Origin: an uncultured Verrucomicrobia subdivision 3 bacterium
Lineage (GTDB): Bacteria; Verrucomicrobiota; Verrucomicrobiia; Limisphaerales; UBA11358
Length of the DNA stretch: 64,000 nt
Reading direction: 5' to 3'
Assembly (NCBI GenBank): GCA_903917705.1
Contig: CAIXBQ010000093.1
Coordinates: 1 to 64,000, forward strand
Each line of letters begins with the position of its first letter. Position 1 is the first letter of the stretch. Under the pieces are notes generated by a model, which worked only from the letters and a program-made list of their open reading frames with translations, made no database searches and was not told the DNA's origin. Shown piece after piece: positions 25,308 to 34,304 of the stretch. The translations under genes were made by a program, and so were the position numbers.

Positions 25308-27194
25308 TCACTGGCTAGTGCCGGGAGGGTCTTTCTGGAAGGTCTCCAGCGCGATCAGGAAGGGTTCTTCCAAATCCATGTGCAGGTCATGCTCCGGGGC
25401 AATCCGTTTAAAACCGGCGAACATCAGGCACATGAGATGCAGGCCGGTGAACTTTTCCCCCGGCAGCGACTTGAGCGCGTACTTGGCATCAGGTGAGGCG
25501 TAGTCCAGCCCGGACTGGCCGACGATGCCGATCTCGAAGGCGACGTCGCGAATCTTCTCCACGGGCAGCCGGTTGAAGCGCTTCAGGGCGTCAAGGCAGT
25601 AGAACACCGCTGGCATCTGCTTTTTGCGCAGCAGGTCGGGATTGGTTGTGCCTTCCGTCGGCTGCGTGCCGGTGATTTCATGACTGCCGGGATCGGCGCA
25701 CCACTCAAACCAGCCGCGCAGGCCGAGCAGGTCGGCGAACTCTTCCACCAGTGTATACTCGTCGCCGGGTCCAAGCTGGGCGGAGCGGGACTGCCAGAGC
25801 CGGAACAGCCGCTGAGAAAGTGAGAAGGCTTCTTCACGCTGATAGCTCGCGGCGTAGGCCGTGGCCCCCCGATAGAGCTGGTCAACGAACAGCGCGTATG
25901 CGCCGTTCAACGCCAGACTGGCCCGGAGGATCAGCGGCGGGGTCAGCTGGCGCACCTCGGGATTGGTGTTGGACTGGAGGGCGTCCGCCACGCTGGTGCG
26001 CAGGGAAACAAACTGGGCGGCGGCCAAGGCTGGCATCCGTTCGCGCAGGCGCGTCTCAATGACCATGTCGAGCGGGCAGTTGAACAGAAAGTTGGCCGTG
26101 CCGTGAATCCACTGCCGGGTCATTGTGCTCAGGGTATTAGCGGGCAGGCCGCGCCGTTCGAGCTTGAGCAACTCGTTCTGTATACGCTTTGCGGCAAAGG
26201 CGTCGGTGCTGCCGGTGGTGCTGAAAAAGCGGTTTTTCCCCGCCGACCGGGCCTCCGCCTCCAGTTGCAGATGTGTCAGCTCGTGCGCCAGCAGGTGGCA
26301 CCGAAGAGGGTCGGGCGTCCCCGTACGAACCTTGACGACGTGGTGGTTGCGGCCATGTTTCCACGCCATCTGGATGACCGCCAAAGTGGTGTCGGGAAAA
26401 TCGTCCTCGGTCACGCGCACCGGGAAACCGGATGCCTGCTCCATCTCAGCGCGGAAGTTCTCGACGACTTTGAAGGCGTCCGGGTGCTGCCGGGGTGCCA
26501 ATTCGGCCTGCACCGCGCCGTAAAGCTGCCGGGCGTTGTCGTATACCACCTTTGACCGGGCGTCAACCGGGCGGGAATTGGCAAACATCCGGTCAAGCGA
26601 CTGACCGGCACGTTCATGCTGGCTTGCGCGATAATGAGTCAGTGCAAGGCCGTGGTGCGGGTTGGGCAGGTCGGGCTTGGCGGCAATCGCCTGCTCGAAC
26701 AACTTCAAGGCCGGTTCCGTCTGGCCGCGCTGGGCCGTGATGGTCGCCAGCCCGGTCAAGGCCCAAGGATCAGCCGGGTCGATGTCCAGAGCGCGCCGGA
26801 AGAACTTCTCCGCCGTGGGCCAGTCCGTGGGTTGCCCTGCGTACAGGTTCCCCAGCACGACCCAGCCCCAAGCGTCCGCCGGGTTCAGCCGCAGCAGTTC
26901 GATGAGATGGTTTTTGGCTCCGTCAACGTCGCCCGTCTCCGCGCTCGCCATCGCCAGATCACGCCGGGCCTTGTGCAGCAGGGGATTCAGCTCCAGCACC
27001 CGCTTCCAGAGCGAGATGGCCTTGGGATAATCGCCCTCGGACGCCCGCTTGGCCGCCCGGTCGGCCAGCTTTTCCGCCTCCATCAGGGCGGCGGCGTTGC
27101 CGTCCGCAAAAGTAATGGTGACGGAATCGTCAGCGACCACGACTTGCAGGGGCTGGCGCAGGAACGCAAACTGCCGCCGCGCCATCGCCTCCAC
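25308..27194 (-). CDS. TPR-repeat HExxH metallopeptidase-like protein
   Basis: 628 residues from a GTG at 27194 (ATG at 27185 is an alternative; the frame is open further upstream without a start). Residues 36-200 hold four to five TPR units (AISLWKRVLELNPLLHKARRDLA; AEKFFRRALDIDPADPWALTGLA). HELTH at 304-308 in HLLAHELTHLQLEAEAR is a gluzincin-type zinc motif. The rest is helical with no membrane anchor. It is the first gene of the BREX-linked operon, directly abutting the 83-aa gene. A TPR domain joined to a protease suggests selective cleavage of a partner; the target is unknown. Confidence 0.82.
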   Translation of the reverse strand: MEAMARRQFAFLRQPLQVVVADDSVTITFADGNAAALMEAEKLADRAAKRASEGDYPKAISLWKRVLELNPLLHKARRDLAMASAETGDVDGAKNHLIELLRLNPADAWGWVVLGNLYAGQPTDWPTAEKFFRRALDIDPADPWALTGLATITAQRGQTEPALKLFEQAIAAKPDLPNPHHGLALTHYRASQHERAGQSLDRMFANSRPVDARSKVVYDNARQLYGAVQAELAPRQHPDAFKVVENFRAEMEQASGFPVRVTEDDFPDTTLAVIQMAWKHGRNHHVVKVRTGTPDPLRCHLLAHELTHLQLEAEARSAGKNRFFSTTGSTDAFAAKRIQNELLKLERRGLPANTLSTMTRQWIHGTANFLFNCPLDMVIETRLRERMPALAAAQFVSLRTSVADALQSNTNPEVRQLTPPLILRASLALNGAYALFVDQLYRGATAYAASYQREEAFSLSQRLFRLWQSRSAQLGPGDEYTLVEEFADLLGLRGWFEWCADPGSHEITGTQPTEGTTNPDLLRKKQMPAVFYCLDALKRFNRLPVEKIRDVAFEIGIVGQSGLDYASPDAKYALKSLPGEKFTGLHLMCLMFAGFKRIAPEHDLHMDLEEPFLIALETFQKDPPGTSQ

Positions 27195-27252
27195 GACCGC
27201 CGCTTCGGGCCGCTGGCCGGGAACCGGCTGGCTGGCGAACTCAAACAGGTCG

Positions 27253-27708
27253 TTGAGTGACTTTACGCACTTCCTGAGCCTCTACGGGCCGGACAAGCTG
27301 CCCGACGGCGACCGGCTGCGGTCGATGATGAACCGGCTCGTGTTCGGCGTGGAAGGCTGGGATGACGACCCCCGTGAAATCCACATGATCCCAGAAGTTC
27401 GTCGGTTCTACACGGCGCTTCATCTGGCGTGGCCATACTGGCTCTATTTCTGCAACCTCGACGTAGACACCCTCCGGGCGATGACCATGTGCTGCATGCC
27501 CGCGCTCGATGTGATGCAGGTGGACGGGCAGGTGCAGGTGCGCGTTGCCTGTGACTCGGTGAAACTCCTTCGCTTTGTCGCGGATGATTTTACGCCCATG
27601 AACAGCATGTGCGAGCGCGCAGGCATGTCAGAGCGGGAAATTTATGACCGGACCAAGGCCGTGTTCGAGTACTTCGGCTTCCCGTTCGATGCGCCGCCGC
27701 CAGAATGA
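27253..27708 (+). CDS. Hypothetical protein with TTG start or truncated 5' end
   Basis: The frame is open from further upstream, but protein-like sequence begins at about TTG 27253 (MSDFTHFLSLYGPDKLPDG), just after the divergent peptidase gene; no ATG fits. 151 residues, hydrophobic in the middle (FYTALHLAWPYWLYFCNL) yet not a clear membrane segment, with several Cys and a C-terminal helical part (MSEREIYDRTKAVFEYFGFPF). Family not recognised. It may be complete with a TTG start or a fragment left at a recombination junction. Confidence 0.6.
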   Translation: MSDFTHFLSLYGPDKLPDGDRLRSMMNRLVFGVEGWDDDPREIHMIPEVRRFYTALHLAWPYWLYFCNLDVDTLRAMTMCCMPALDVMQVDGQVQVRVACDSVKLLRFVADDFTPMNSMCERAGMSEREIYDRTKAVFEYFGFPFDAPPPE

Positions 27709-27724
27709 CGCGGTTCGAAGCCGG

Positions 27725-28084
27725 TCAAACGTCCTCAAGCCGCACCGTCACACCACGAAAGCCGCGCGCTTTCTTGCCATCCACGTCGATGAGCGAGTGC
27801 GTCGGGCGGACGCCGAAAGCGTTATTCATCACGCGTGGAAGAAGGCGGAGCACCTGCCCACGCTTCAGCCGTGGCGTCTCGCCAGCGGCGGCTACTTCGC
27901 CGTAAAACGTGGCAATTGCGGCGCTGGTCATCTCGGCACCATGTTCTCGACACAGATACCGTGAGGCGAATCGGGTCACGGGACACGGCGCAGATTGTGC
28001 GTTGGACGGTGGTTGCTTCATATCCAGCAGCTCGCCGATCAGTTTGTGAAGGCGACGCAGTTTTTTTAATTGCACCTCTGTCAT
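27725..28084 (-). CDS. Small winged-helix-like protein
   Basis: 119 residues from the ATG at 28084 (MTEVQLKKLRRLHKLIG). The earlier in-frame start at 28204 adds a Cys/His stretch that looks non-coding. The block FASRYLCREHGAEMTSAAIA, then FYGEVAAAGETPRLKRGQVLRLLPRVMNNAFGV, resembles the winged-helix DNA-binding tail found in plasmid and phage primases. It ends 16 bases from the convergent plus-strand gene. Likely part of the element replication or regulation set. Confidence 0.6.
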   Translation of the reverse strand: MTEVQLKKLRRLHKLIGELLDMKQPPSNAQSAPCPVTRFASRYLCREHGAEMTSAAIATFYGEVAAAGETPRLKRGQVLRLLPRVMNNAFGVRPTHSLIDVDGKKARGFRGVTVRLEDV

Positions 28085-28220
28085 GCCCTTAAATACGAGA
28101 GCACCGGCGGAAATCTCGATCCGACCGCACAACGTCCTTGGGACGGGAAATGTTTGTCGATTACGACAGTGGCACGGGACATGATCAAAGCGTCCCGGCA
28201 GCATGCGTAGTTAACTGTAG

Positions 28221-29117
28221 ATGATCTTCATCACGCCCGACGCGGTTCAGGATTACGCCCCGGCCAGATTGCTGCCACGGGAAACCGAACCGTTTCCGTG
28301 GACGGTGCCCGACGAACACTTTTTCCGCCTGCTCCAGCATGAGCCATTGCAGATCATGTCGCTGGTCAGCCGGGTGGCCAAGGCACTGAAGCCGCGCGGC
28401 AAAAGGCAGAAGAACGCCTATAAACATGAGGTGATGATGCGCCTGAACACACTGATGAAGCGCGGCACATTGCGGCGTTTTCGCGGGCACCTCGTCAGCC
28501 TGCCGAACTGGCGGCCCCACGACGGCATGATGGCACGCACGATAACGCTACTCGATATGTACCGGGGGAGTGTAAACCGGTTCAAAAAGCGCGAAATCAA
28601 GCCATCTCTCATTGCCGCAAGGGACAAAGCCCTGCGACTGGCTCTGGCACCCCCCGAAAAACCGAAAGCGGTACGACGCCTGCGCAAGCCCATTGGCCCG
28701 CCGCCAACAGCATTTGAACGGTCGGCGGCGGCTGGTGTACTCGCAAAACGCGAACGCCCAAAAGTCAACAAGTGGGCGGGATGTTTTCGAGGTCAACGCA
28801 TCGGACGCGGTGCCCCATTCCGGCTGATCAACGGCGACGTGCGATCTGTGGTGGCTATTCGTGGCGGCAAAATTTATGTCTTGGCAAAGATGGATTCGGG
28901 ACGGATTTTGGACGCCTATGCCTTGAGCGAGGTCAGCCGCATAAAGCACCCGGAGGCGGTTCTGCTTGGGCATCTCAAGCGCGGCGTCAAAGAGCGCCCC
29001 AGCGCCGCCAAGGCCGAGGCAGCCCGGCGCAACGGCTGTCTGCCGCCACGCCCCGGCTCCCGACCGCGTGGCAGGCCGCGCAGGGGCGCTGGAGCGGGGC
29101 TGACGCCGTGTGGTTAG
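28221..29117 (+). CDS. Hypothetical basic protein
   Basis: 298 residues, ATG at 28221. The N-terminus (VPDEHFFRLLQHEPLQIMSLVSRVAKAL) and the following basic helices look winged-helix-like. A small beta domain (FRLINGDVRSVVAIRGGKIYVLAKM) is at about 205-235. The last 50 residues are very rich in Arg, Pro and Gly, typical of a disordered nucleic-acid-binding tail. It overlaps the ParB-like gene end by 4 bases, converging. Family not recognised. Confidence 0.65.
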   Translation: MIFITPDAVQDYAPARLLPRETEPFPWTVPDEHFFRLLQHEPLQIMSLVSRVAKALKPRGKRQKNAYKHEVMMRLNTLMKRGTLRRFRGHLVSLPNWRPHDGMMARTITLLDMYRGSVNRFKKREIKPSLIAARDKALRLALAPPEKPKAVRRLRKPIGPPPTAFERSAAAGVLAKRERPKVNKWAGCFRGQRIGRGAPFRLINGDVRSVVAIRGGKIYVLAKMDSGRILDAYALSEVSRIKHPEAVLLGHLKRGVKERPSAAKAEAARRNGCLPPRPGSRPRGRPRRGAGAGLTPCG

Positions 29118-30121
29118 CCTCGGGAGGGCAGAGGGCGGCGATCGGCTTCGGCATTGGTTTTGCAATATATTTGATTTTCCTCCCAGTCTCTAAGCTCGTT
29201 CTGAATTTTTGCGAGGAGGTTTATCGCCTCTTGTTTTTTCCCCGAGTTGTCGCAGATATTGGAAATCTGCTGCAGTTGTTTAATCCATTGTTTGAATGGC
29301 ACCTCTCTGTTGCCAAAAACCAGAGGCTTTGTGCGTTGCGTCTGTTCCTGCTCAGCGCCCCGTGCATCGTCCTTTGCCGCCTTGCTCGGCTCCGCGTCCT
29401 CGGCGGACTTGTTCTCGCCACCGGTGTTGGCTGGCTTATCCGGTTTGGGTTCCGTGGCGTCGGTGGGACGTCGTGTGCCGGTATCAGCTGCCGCCTGCTT
29501 CGACTTTTTTTTCGGCATCTTGCGCGTTCTCCCGTCTTGCCCCTTTCTGGTCGTTGAACTGCAATCTGTTTGCAGTTCCCCGCGCACCTTCTCGACGAAT
29601 GGCCCAGAAACACGGCACAAACCGGCCAGCGCGCGACTGCTCATGTCGGGCGACAGGAGCAGCATCAGTTCAACGGCGTGGCGCTTGTCCTTGTTAGTAA
29701 AGCGCAGCCCGTGTGTCGCATTCGCCTTGATTGAGTAACGAAGGGCATCCGCGCGCGTGCCGCGCAGTTTGTACCCCCAGATGAATTCAAGGCCCGCCAG
29801 CTTGGCGGCATTGAAGCGATGGAACCCATCAGCTAGAAAAAGTTTGCCGTCGATTTCGAAAACGACGATGGCAGAGAATTCGATGCTCTCGTTCATCCAA
29901 TGGGCGTACTCCTTGACGACTTTCGTGTCGATTTTTGCCCGGCACTGGAGACTTTCGTCCGCTACGATTTCGGCGATCGACAACTCTTCCTCGACGGGCT
30001 TTGGATGAGTCGCTCCTGACGGGGTCGCATCTTTCGTTGTGCCGGTCGCTTCTACGACTGGTCGTTGTATTTTGGCGGCGGAGGCCTTTATGGCGTCTGC
30101 GAGGGATGGAGGTATGGACAT
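29114..30121 (-). CDS. ParB-like nuclease-domain protein
   Basis: 335 residues. The N-terminal ParB/Srx domain shows IAEIVADESLQCRAKIDTKV and the signature LADGFHRFNAAKLAG. A helix-turn-helix-like region follows (SSRALAGLCRVSGPFVEKVR). Residues 195-270 are a charged low-complexity linker (KKKSKQAAADTGTRRPTDAT), and the C-terminus is helical (FKQWIKQLQQISNIC). ParB-like proteins of mobile elements bind DNA in partition, replication control or regulation; the CTP-binding motif is not obvious here. The ATG is preceded by AAATAAAAATC, like two genes of the distal operon. Confidence 0.82.
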   Translation of the reverse strand: MSIPPSLADAIKASAAKIQRPVVEATGTTKDATPSGATHPKPVEEELSIAEIVADESLQCRAKIDTKVVKEYAHWMNESIEFSAIVVFEIDGKLFLADGFHRFNAAKLAGLEFIWGYKLRGTRADALRYSIKANATHGLRFTNKDKRHAVELMLLLSPDMSSRALAGLCRVSGPFVEKVRGELQTDCSSTTRKGQDGRTRKMPKKKSKQAAADTGTRRPTDATEPKPDKPANTGGENKSAEDAEPSKAAKDDARGAEQEQTQRTKPLVFGNREVPFKQWIKQLQQISNICDNSGKKQEAINLLAKIQNELRDWEENQIYCKTNAEADRRPLPSRG

Positions 30122-30467
30122 GATTTTTATTTGGTTTCACCGACGACTTCATTGCCGCCGGATGCCATGAAGAACGGCAAGGTCACGATGTTGGAGGGGG
30201 AAAGTTGAAAAATCTTTTCAGACCATCAAACGGGGCCAGCGTATACAGTTGCGCCGAACCGGTAGCGCCGGGCGAAAGCGCATGTCCACCACTACCGTCT
30301 GGGCCGCCGTCGAGGGCTGCCATGGCCGACCCGCAGTACCAACCGACCGCGCCGGGCTACTGCCGCAGCGCTGGGCGGTCAACGGCAACGACTCGGTCGC
30401 TGATCGTCAATGCGCCCGCTGCATGTCCGGCCCAACTTCGAGGGCGGCGTATACAGAATCCCCGCGG
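30122..30467. other. Gap between ParB-like and Rep-like genes
   Basis: 346 bases. I see no open frame with protein-like composition, only shadows of codon bias, and no convincing hairpin. GTATAC occurs twice (near 30242 and 30450), which I do not think meaningful. Confidence 0.5.
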
Positions 30468-32009
30468 CTACTGTACGCGAGCCAGCCGCCGAGAACCCTT
30501 CCGCCGCCTCGGGTACTTTGTCCGTGGCGGCAGGGCGATGCCCGCCTTGGCCAGCTCCGCCTCTTGCGCCTTCTTGCGCTCGCGGGCTTCACGGGTGCTC
30601 TTGGCGGCCTTGCGCCGCTTGATTTCGTGCCACTCCGGCTCCTCGCCAAGGCAGGTTTTTTTGTCGTTGAATTGCAGGTTGCCCTCGGTGCGCCGCCGGA
30701 ACAGGCGAGGCAGTTCGTCGTCAAGCCGCGCCCCGCTGAAGATGGCCGGGAGATCGTCGTCGATGAGGCGGGCCAGTGAATCCTGCAGCTTTGAAATATA
30801 GCCTGCTTTGAAGAAGCCATCCGCGCCCCGAGCTTCTGGCCGGGCGAGCGCGTCGGCCACGGCGTGGGAGATGGGCACGACCTTCTCGCCGTAGCAGATG
30901 GCGCGCTCAAGGTGCGACGGGCTGGTGATCCGCCGCACGTCGATGTCCGGGAAGTATCGGCGGGTCAGGCCCTGCCCGAACAAAGCCAAGCCCTCGTATA
31001 CAAGGTCGCGGAGCGTGTCGGCGAGGAACTGGCCGCGAGCTTCGTCGCCGTTGACCACGGTGTGGCCGTGGAAGTTCACCCGGCTGGCACCGCCGGGGTT
31101 CAGGCGGACTTCAACCTCGTGTTTGTGGTGGTAGCCGTTGATGTGGCCACGGTGATAAAGCTCCGCGATGGCCCACTGCATAACGACGCCGAGCACACGG
31201 GCATCCTCGTAGCCGTAGGAGGCGAGGTCGGGATCGTGGTCGTCAAGGCCGAGCACGACCGGGTACGGGTCGTAGCCACGGTTGCGGTCATGGGGGCGGT
31301 AGTCGTCAGGGTTAAAGTCGTTGCTCTGGCACTTGGCGTTGGCTGCATTGGTGGTCCAGCCGATGCTGAGGAAGTACCACGCCAGTGCCTTGAAAAACGC
31401 GCCAGACCCCTCGCTGAACGCCGAGACGAGGGCTTTCAGGATGTCGTTCCAGAGGCAGTTGGGGCAGACGTCGGTCTTGTGGCACCGCCGGGAATTCTTG
31501 GCGCTGGCCCAGAGGCCGCATCGGACAAGCTTGTCGGTGATCGCGACCCGGCTGAACATGATCGGAAGGATGTAGTCCGTCCAGCCGATGTTCCGTTCGA
31601 GCTTGTTGAAATAGCCCAGCCGCCCGGATTCGCTGACACGGTTGATCTTGGCGCTGACGATCTCCAGCCATTGGCACACCTGCAAGTCGAGGTGCTTGCG
31701 GTGGAGGAACAGGTACGTGAAGTCCTGCACATCCAGAGCGCGCTTGGGATTCCATGACCAGTCGGCTATTTCTTCAGCCAGCTCTGCGCGGAGTTTGCTT
31801 TCAGTTGCACGGGCTTCGCGCTTCGCGCGCTTCAGCTCATCGGCGCGTATGCGGTCAAGATGCCAGCGATCATCTCGCCGGATAGCTCGAATGGTTCTTT
31901 CGACGCGAAGGCGGTCAGCATCCGACCAGACCTCAATGGCTTGATCGATGGCGCGCTCGTCATTGGCGTCTTCAGACGCAGCGACGACAGTGCTAGCAGG
32001 TGTGAGCAT
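30468..32009 (-). CDS. Putative replication initiator (Rep-like) protein
   Basis: 513 residues from the ATG at 32009; the extension to 32042 starts with TTG. After a coiled, basic N-terminus comes RCHKTDVCPNCLW, a Cys pair like that in rolling-circle Rep proteins, then hydrophobic helices (FFKALAWYFLSIGW) and RVNFHGHTVVNGDEA, which could be an HxH metal site. The C-terminus is highly basic (YPRRRKGSRRL). The overall pattern recalls HUH-type replication initiators of mobile elements, but a catalytic Tyr cannot be fixed by eye. It lies beside a 0.8-kb non-coding region that could hold an origin. Confidence 0.5.
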   Translation of the reverse strand: MLTPASTVVAASEDANDERAIDQAIEVWSDADRLRVERTIRAIRRDDRWHLDRIRADELKRAKREARATESKLRAELAEEIADWSWNPKRALDVQDFTYLFLHRKHLDLQVCQWLEIVSAKINRVSESGRLGYFNKLERNIGWTDYILPIMFSRVAITDKLVRCGLWASAKNSRRCHKTDVCPNCLWNDILKALVSAFSEGSGAFFKALAWYFLSIGWTTNAANAKCQSNDFNPDDYRPHDRNRGYDPYPVVLGLDDHDPDLASYGYEDARVLGVVMQWAIAELYHRGHINGYHHKHEVEVRLNPGGASRVNFHGHTVVNGDEARGQFLADTLRDLVYEGLALFGQGLTRRYFPDIDVRRITSPSHLERAICYGEKVVPISHAVADALARPEARGADGFFKAGYISKLQDSLARLIDDDLPAIFSGARLDDELPRLFRRRTEGNLQFNDKKTCLGEEPEWHEIKRRKAAKSTREARERKKAQEAELAKAGIALPPRTKYPRRRKGSRRLARVQ

Positions 32010-32320
32010 ATGCAAACGAGTGCTGAGCTGGAACACGAACAAGGTGAGCAGGAGCAGGAGCAGGGAAGCGTGGTGTGTGTAATAGCGTATTTGCCCTACA
32101 GTAGCGGAGTGCGGTAGATGCTTTCCTTGGCCGGTGATCCCAGACAGCAGAAGACCGCGCCGGGCGACGCGGATGAAGATGGTCGCAAAAGTCAGCGACC
32201 AGCCCCCGTTTGACGGGGAGCGCGCCCAGCGCGGTCAAATTATTATGTTGTCGTTCGCTCTTCATCGCACGACGGCTGGAGTGCCAGCCGGTTTAACTAC
32301 TCTTGCAATCGGTAAGAACT

Positions 32321-32348
32321 GATTTTTGAGCAGATGCGGTCAAAAATC
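32321..32348. repeat. 9-bp inverted repeat with AT-rich arms
   Basis: GATTTTTGA (32321-32329) and TCAAAAATC (32340-32348) are perfect inverted arms separated by 10 bases; two further outer pairs (one G.U) extend the stem. Position in the gap between Rep-like and DUF3987 genes suggests an origin element or regulatory hairpin. Confidence 0.6.
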
Positions 32349-32781
32349 GGGAAGGTATCAGGTGATCAGCTCTGGGCGGCGATGGCCCACTCGGTGGTGC
32401 CGCCGCCCTCGAACCCGCGCAGAAAGCCTACAAACAGAGGCTAGAAATCCAATCCGGTCGTCTCTATGTGGCGACGGTTCGTAGTCGGGGGAAGCCTACG
32501 CTGAAGGTGTATACGACGTTCAGCAGGGGCGGCGGACAGTGGTGACTCATAGACGTGGCGTCCAAGGTCTCGGTGCAAGCAGGTGGAGCTGGTCAGGTCA
32601 AGTGAAGGCGGTGCGGTGACTGCTGGTGCAGCTCCGGTTTGCCGCAGATCACGTATTCGCCCACCGGCTATGCCGGGGAAACCGCACCGGAGGCGTGGTG
32701 GCGGAGGGGCACAGATCGCAGGTGCTAATCGCTAAAATCCCGTGGGCCGGGTCGGGCCGGGTCGATAGCAGTTCAGGATAT

Positions 32782-32800
32782 CGAGTGTTGCGAGTGTTGC
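32782..32800 (+). repeat. 19-nt inverted-repeat arm, 3' of the DUF3987 gene
   Basis: CGAGTGTTGCGAGTGTTGC, itself a tandem of CGAGTGTTG, is the exact reverse complement of 34264-34282. This copy begins 8 bases beyond the DUF3987 stop codon. Confidence 0.85.
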
Positions 32801-32807
32801 AGTTTGC

Positions 32808-34304
32808 TTATTTCTTTTCACGGTACCGCGTCTCAGTATGACCGCCACGCAGTGGACGATGGCTTTCACTGGTAAGCCTGCCATCGGCAACCATCTTTTG
32901 CAGCAGTTGCTGCGCCCCCAGCGAAGTTGAAACAATCCGCGCCATAACCGGATCACGAGCGTTGATCCAGTCTTTGGATTCCGACTTGGCCAACTGTGAC
33001 CGCAGCAACTCCAGCACTCTTTTTTCATGATTCTCGCTTTCTTCTGCCCGTGTCTGTGCCAGCAGGGCGATCTGTTGTGCGGAAAACCAATCGGCGATCT
33101 CAATCGCAGATTCAATGCACCGAACTTCTTTCGAATGGGCACGCTTGCCGTGGCTGGCGGCATGGAGCACCACCGCCAAACGCCACGCCTGTTCCGTCCA
33201 GCGAGCGGCAAAACTGTCCATGTCCGCCAAGCTCAACATTCGGCGGTCGATCGTTTCGTTGAAGTGGTTAGCCATCAGCGTTGGGCCAATCTCCGATGGC
33301 AAGAGAACCGGCGGCTTGTTTGACTTCAGATGATAGATGGGATGGTAGCTTTCGTGCAAATCAAGCCATAATTTCTGCCAGTCAACGAGCACATCTTTGC
33401 TCATGGTTTCAGCAGGTTGTTGGAGATCAATTTTCTGTGGTCGTGTCTCAATCTGGCAGGCAAGTATGCGAGCGAGCAGGCCATCCTCGCGGAAGCTCTG
33501 CTGACAAAAAAGCGTGTTAAGTTTTCGGGGCTGCATCAGCCAGAGTACCGTCAGGCAGGGGTCGGTCAGTTTAACGGAATCACGCCCGATGCGATTCACG
33601 CCGCCGTGATAGCCGCCTGAATACGCCCGGAGATAAATCCCTTCCTCCGTCCCCCTGCTGAAGCGCCCCATCAAGTTGCCGAGAATGGCATCCCCGGCCT
33701 CGTCCGATGCGGAGAACATGGGATTCCGGCTCAAAAGTTTTTCCAATGCTGCACCGGTGGCATCGTCGCACACGATTTGACGCGCAGCGACTGTCAGGGC
33801 GGCTTTTCTATCCAGCAGGGTTGCGAGCTTCTTTTTTAGTCCGGGAGCTGCGTTGCCAAGATCGTTTTCACGGATGAGTTCAGCCTTCAACTTCCGGATG
33901 CTGTCATCAAGCAGCATACGGTCGACTTGCTTGCGCGACTGTGTCTGCTTGCCCTGAACATCCAGCCAACGCTGCTGCTCAAAGACTGGTTCCAGTATAG
34001 TCTTGAACACCTCGGATTTGCCGGAGCCGCTCGCAACACCTGCGGCTATGTAGATGTTTCCGCGCAAGGTGCGGTTGCCGCCGGTGCGGATACGTAGCCC
34101 GGAGCCGATAGCGGCGCTGACCGCCGCCAAAGCGCAGCAGGCTGGCAGGGCGTCCGGCACACGAAGGGAGTCGGCAACCATCTCAACCATGTTGCGCATG
34201 ATCGGTGGGAGCGCCGACACGGGGAAAGATCGGTCAACCACGGCATTCAATTCGGACGGGGTCGCAACACTCGCAACACTCGCAGCGCTCGCGGAGTTTG
34301 GCAT
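32808..34304 (-). CDS. DUF3987 primase/helicase-like P-loop protein
   Basis: 498 residues. A Walker A region GVASGSGKS at 89-97 follows the typical DUF3987 lead-in (ALPACCALAAVSAAIGSGLRI). FSASDEAGDAILGNLMGRFSRGTEEG is the family's acidic motif region, and the helical C-terminus ends with a winged-helix-like block. DUF3987 proteins occur in integrative elements and phages and are thought to act in element DNA replication. Its first codons include one arm of a 19-nt sequence whose complement lies just after its stop codon. It is flanked by non-coding gaps on both sides, so it is probably transcribed alone. Confidence 0.85.
   Translation of the reverse strand: MPNSASAASVASVATPSELNAVVDRSFPVSALPPIMRNMVEMVADSLRVPDALPACCALAAVSAAIGSGLRIRTGGNRTLRGNIYIAAGVASGSGKSEVFKTILEPVFEQQRWLDVQGKQTQSRKQVDRMLLDDSIRKLKAELIRENDLGNAAPGLKKKLATLLDRKAALTVAARQIVCDDATGAALEKLLSRNPMFSASDEAGDAILGNLMGRFSRGTEEGIYLRAYSGGYHGGVNRIGRDSVKLTDPCLTVLWLMQPRKLNTLFCQQSFREDGLLARILACQIETRPQKIDLQQPAETMSKDVLVDWQKLWLDLHESYHPIYHLKSNKPPVLLPSEIGPTLMANHFNETIDRRMLSLADMDSFAARWTEQAWRLAVVLHAASHGKRAHSKEVRCIESAIEIADWFSAQQIALLAQTRAEESENHEKRVLELLRSQLAKSESKDWINARDPVMARIVSTSLGAQQLLQKMVADGRLTSESHRPLRGGHTETRYREKK
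34264..34282 (-). repeat. 19-nt inverted-repeat arm, inside the 5' end of the DUF3987 gene
   Basis: GCAACACTCGCAACACTCG on the plus strand, the reverse complement of 32782-32800. It encodes part of the Ala/Ser/Val-rich start of the DUF3987 protein (ASVASVA). Confidence 0.85.

Larger units (their letters stand above)
32010..32807. other. Non-coding region, candidate origin
   Basis: About 0.8 kb without a credible gene between the Rep-like and DUF3987 genes. It contains a small hairpin CCCCGT-TTG-ACGGGG near 32203-32217, the inverted repeat at 32321-32348 and, at its end, one arm of the 19-nt repeat at 32782-32800. Such secondary structure next to a Rep-like gene is compatible with a replication origin or transfer origin, which is inference. 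Confidence 0.4.
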
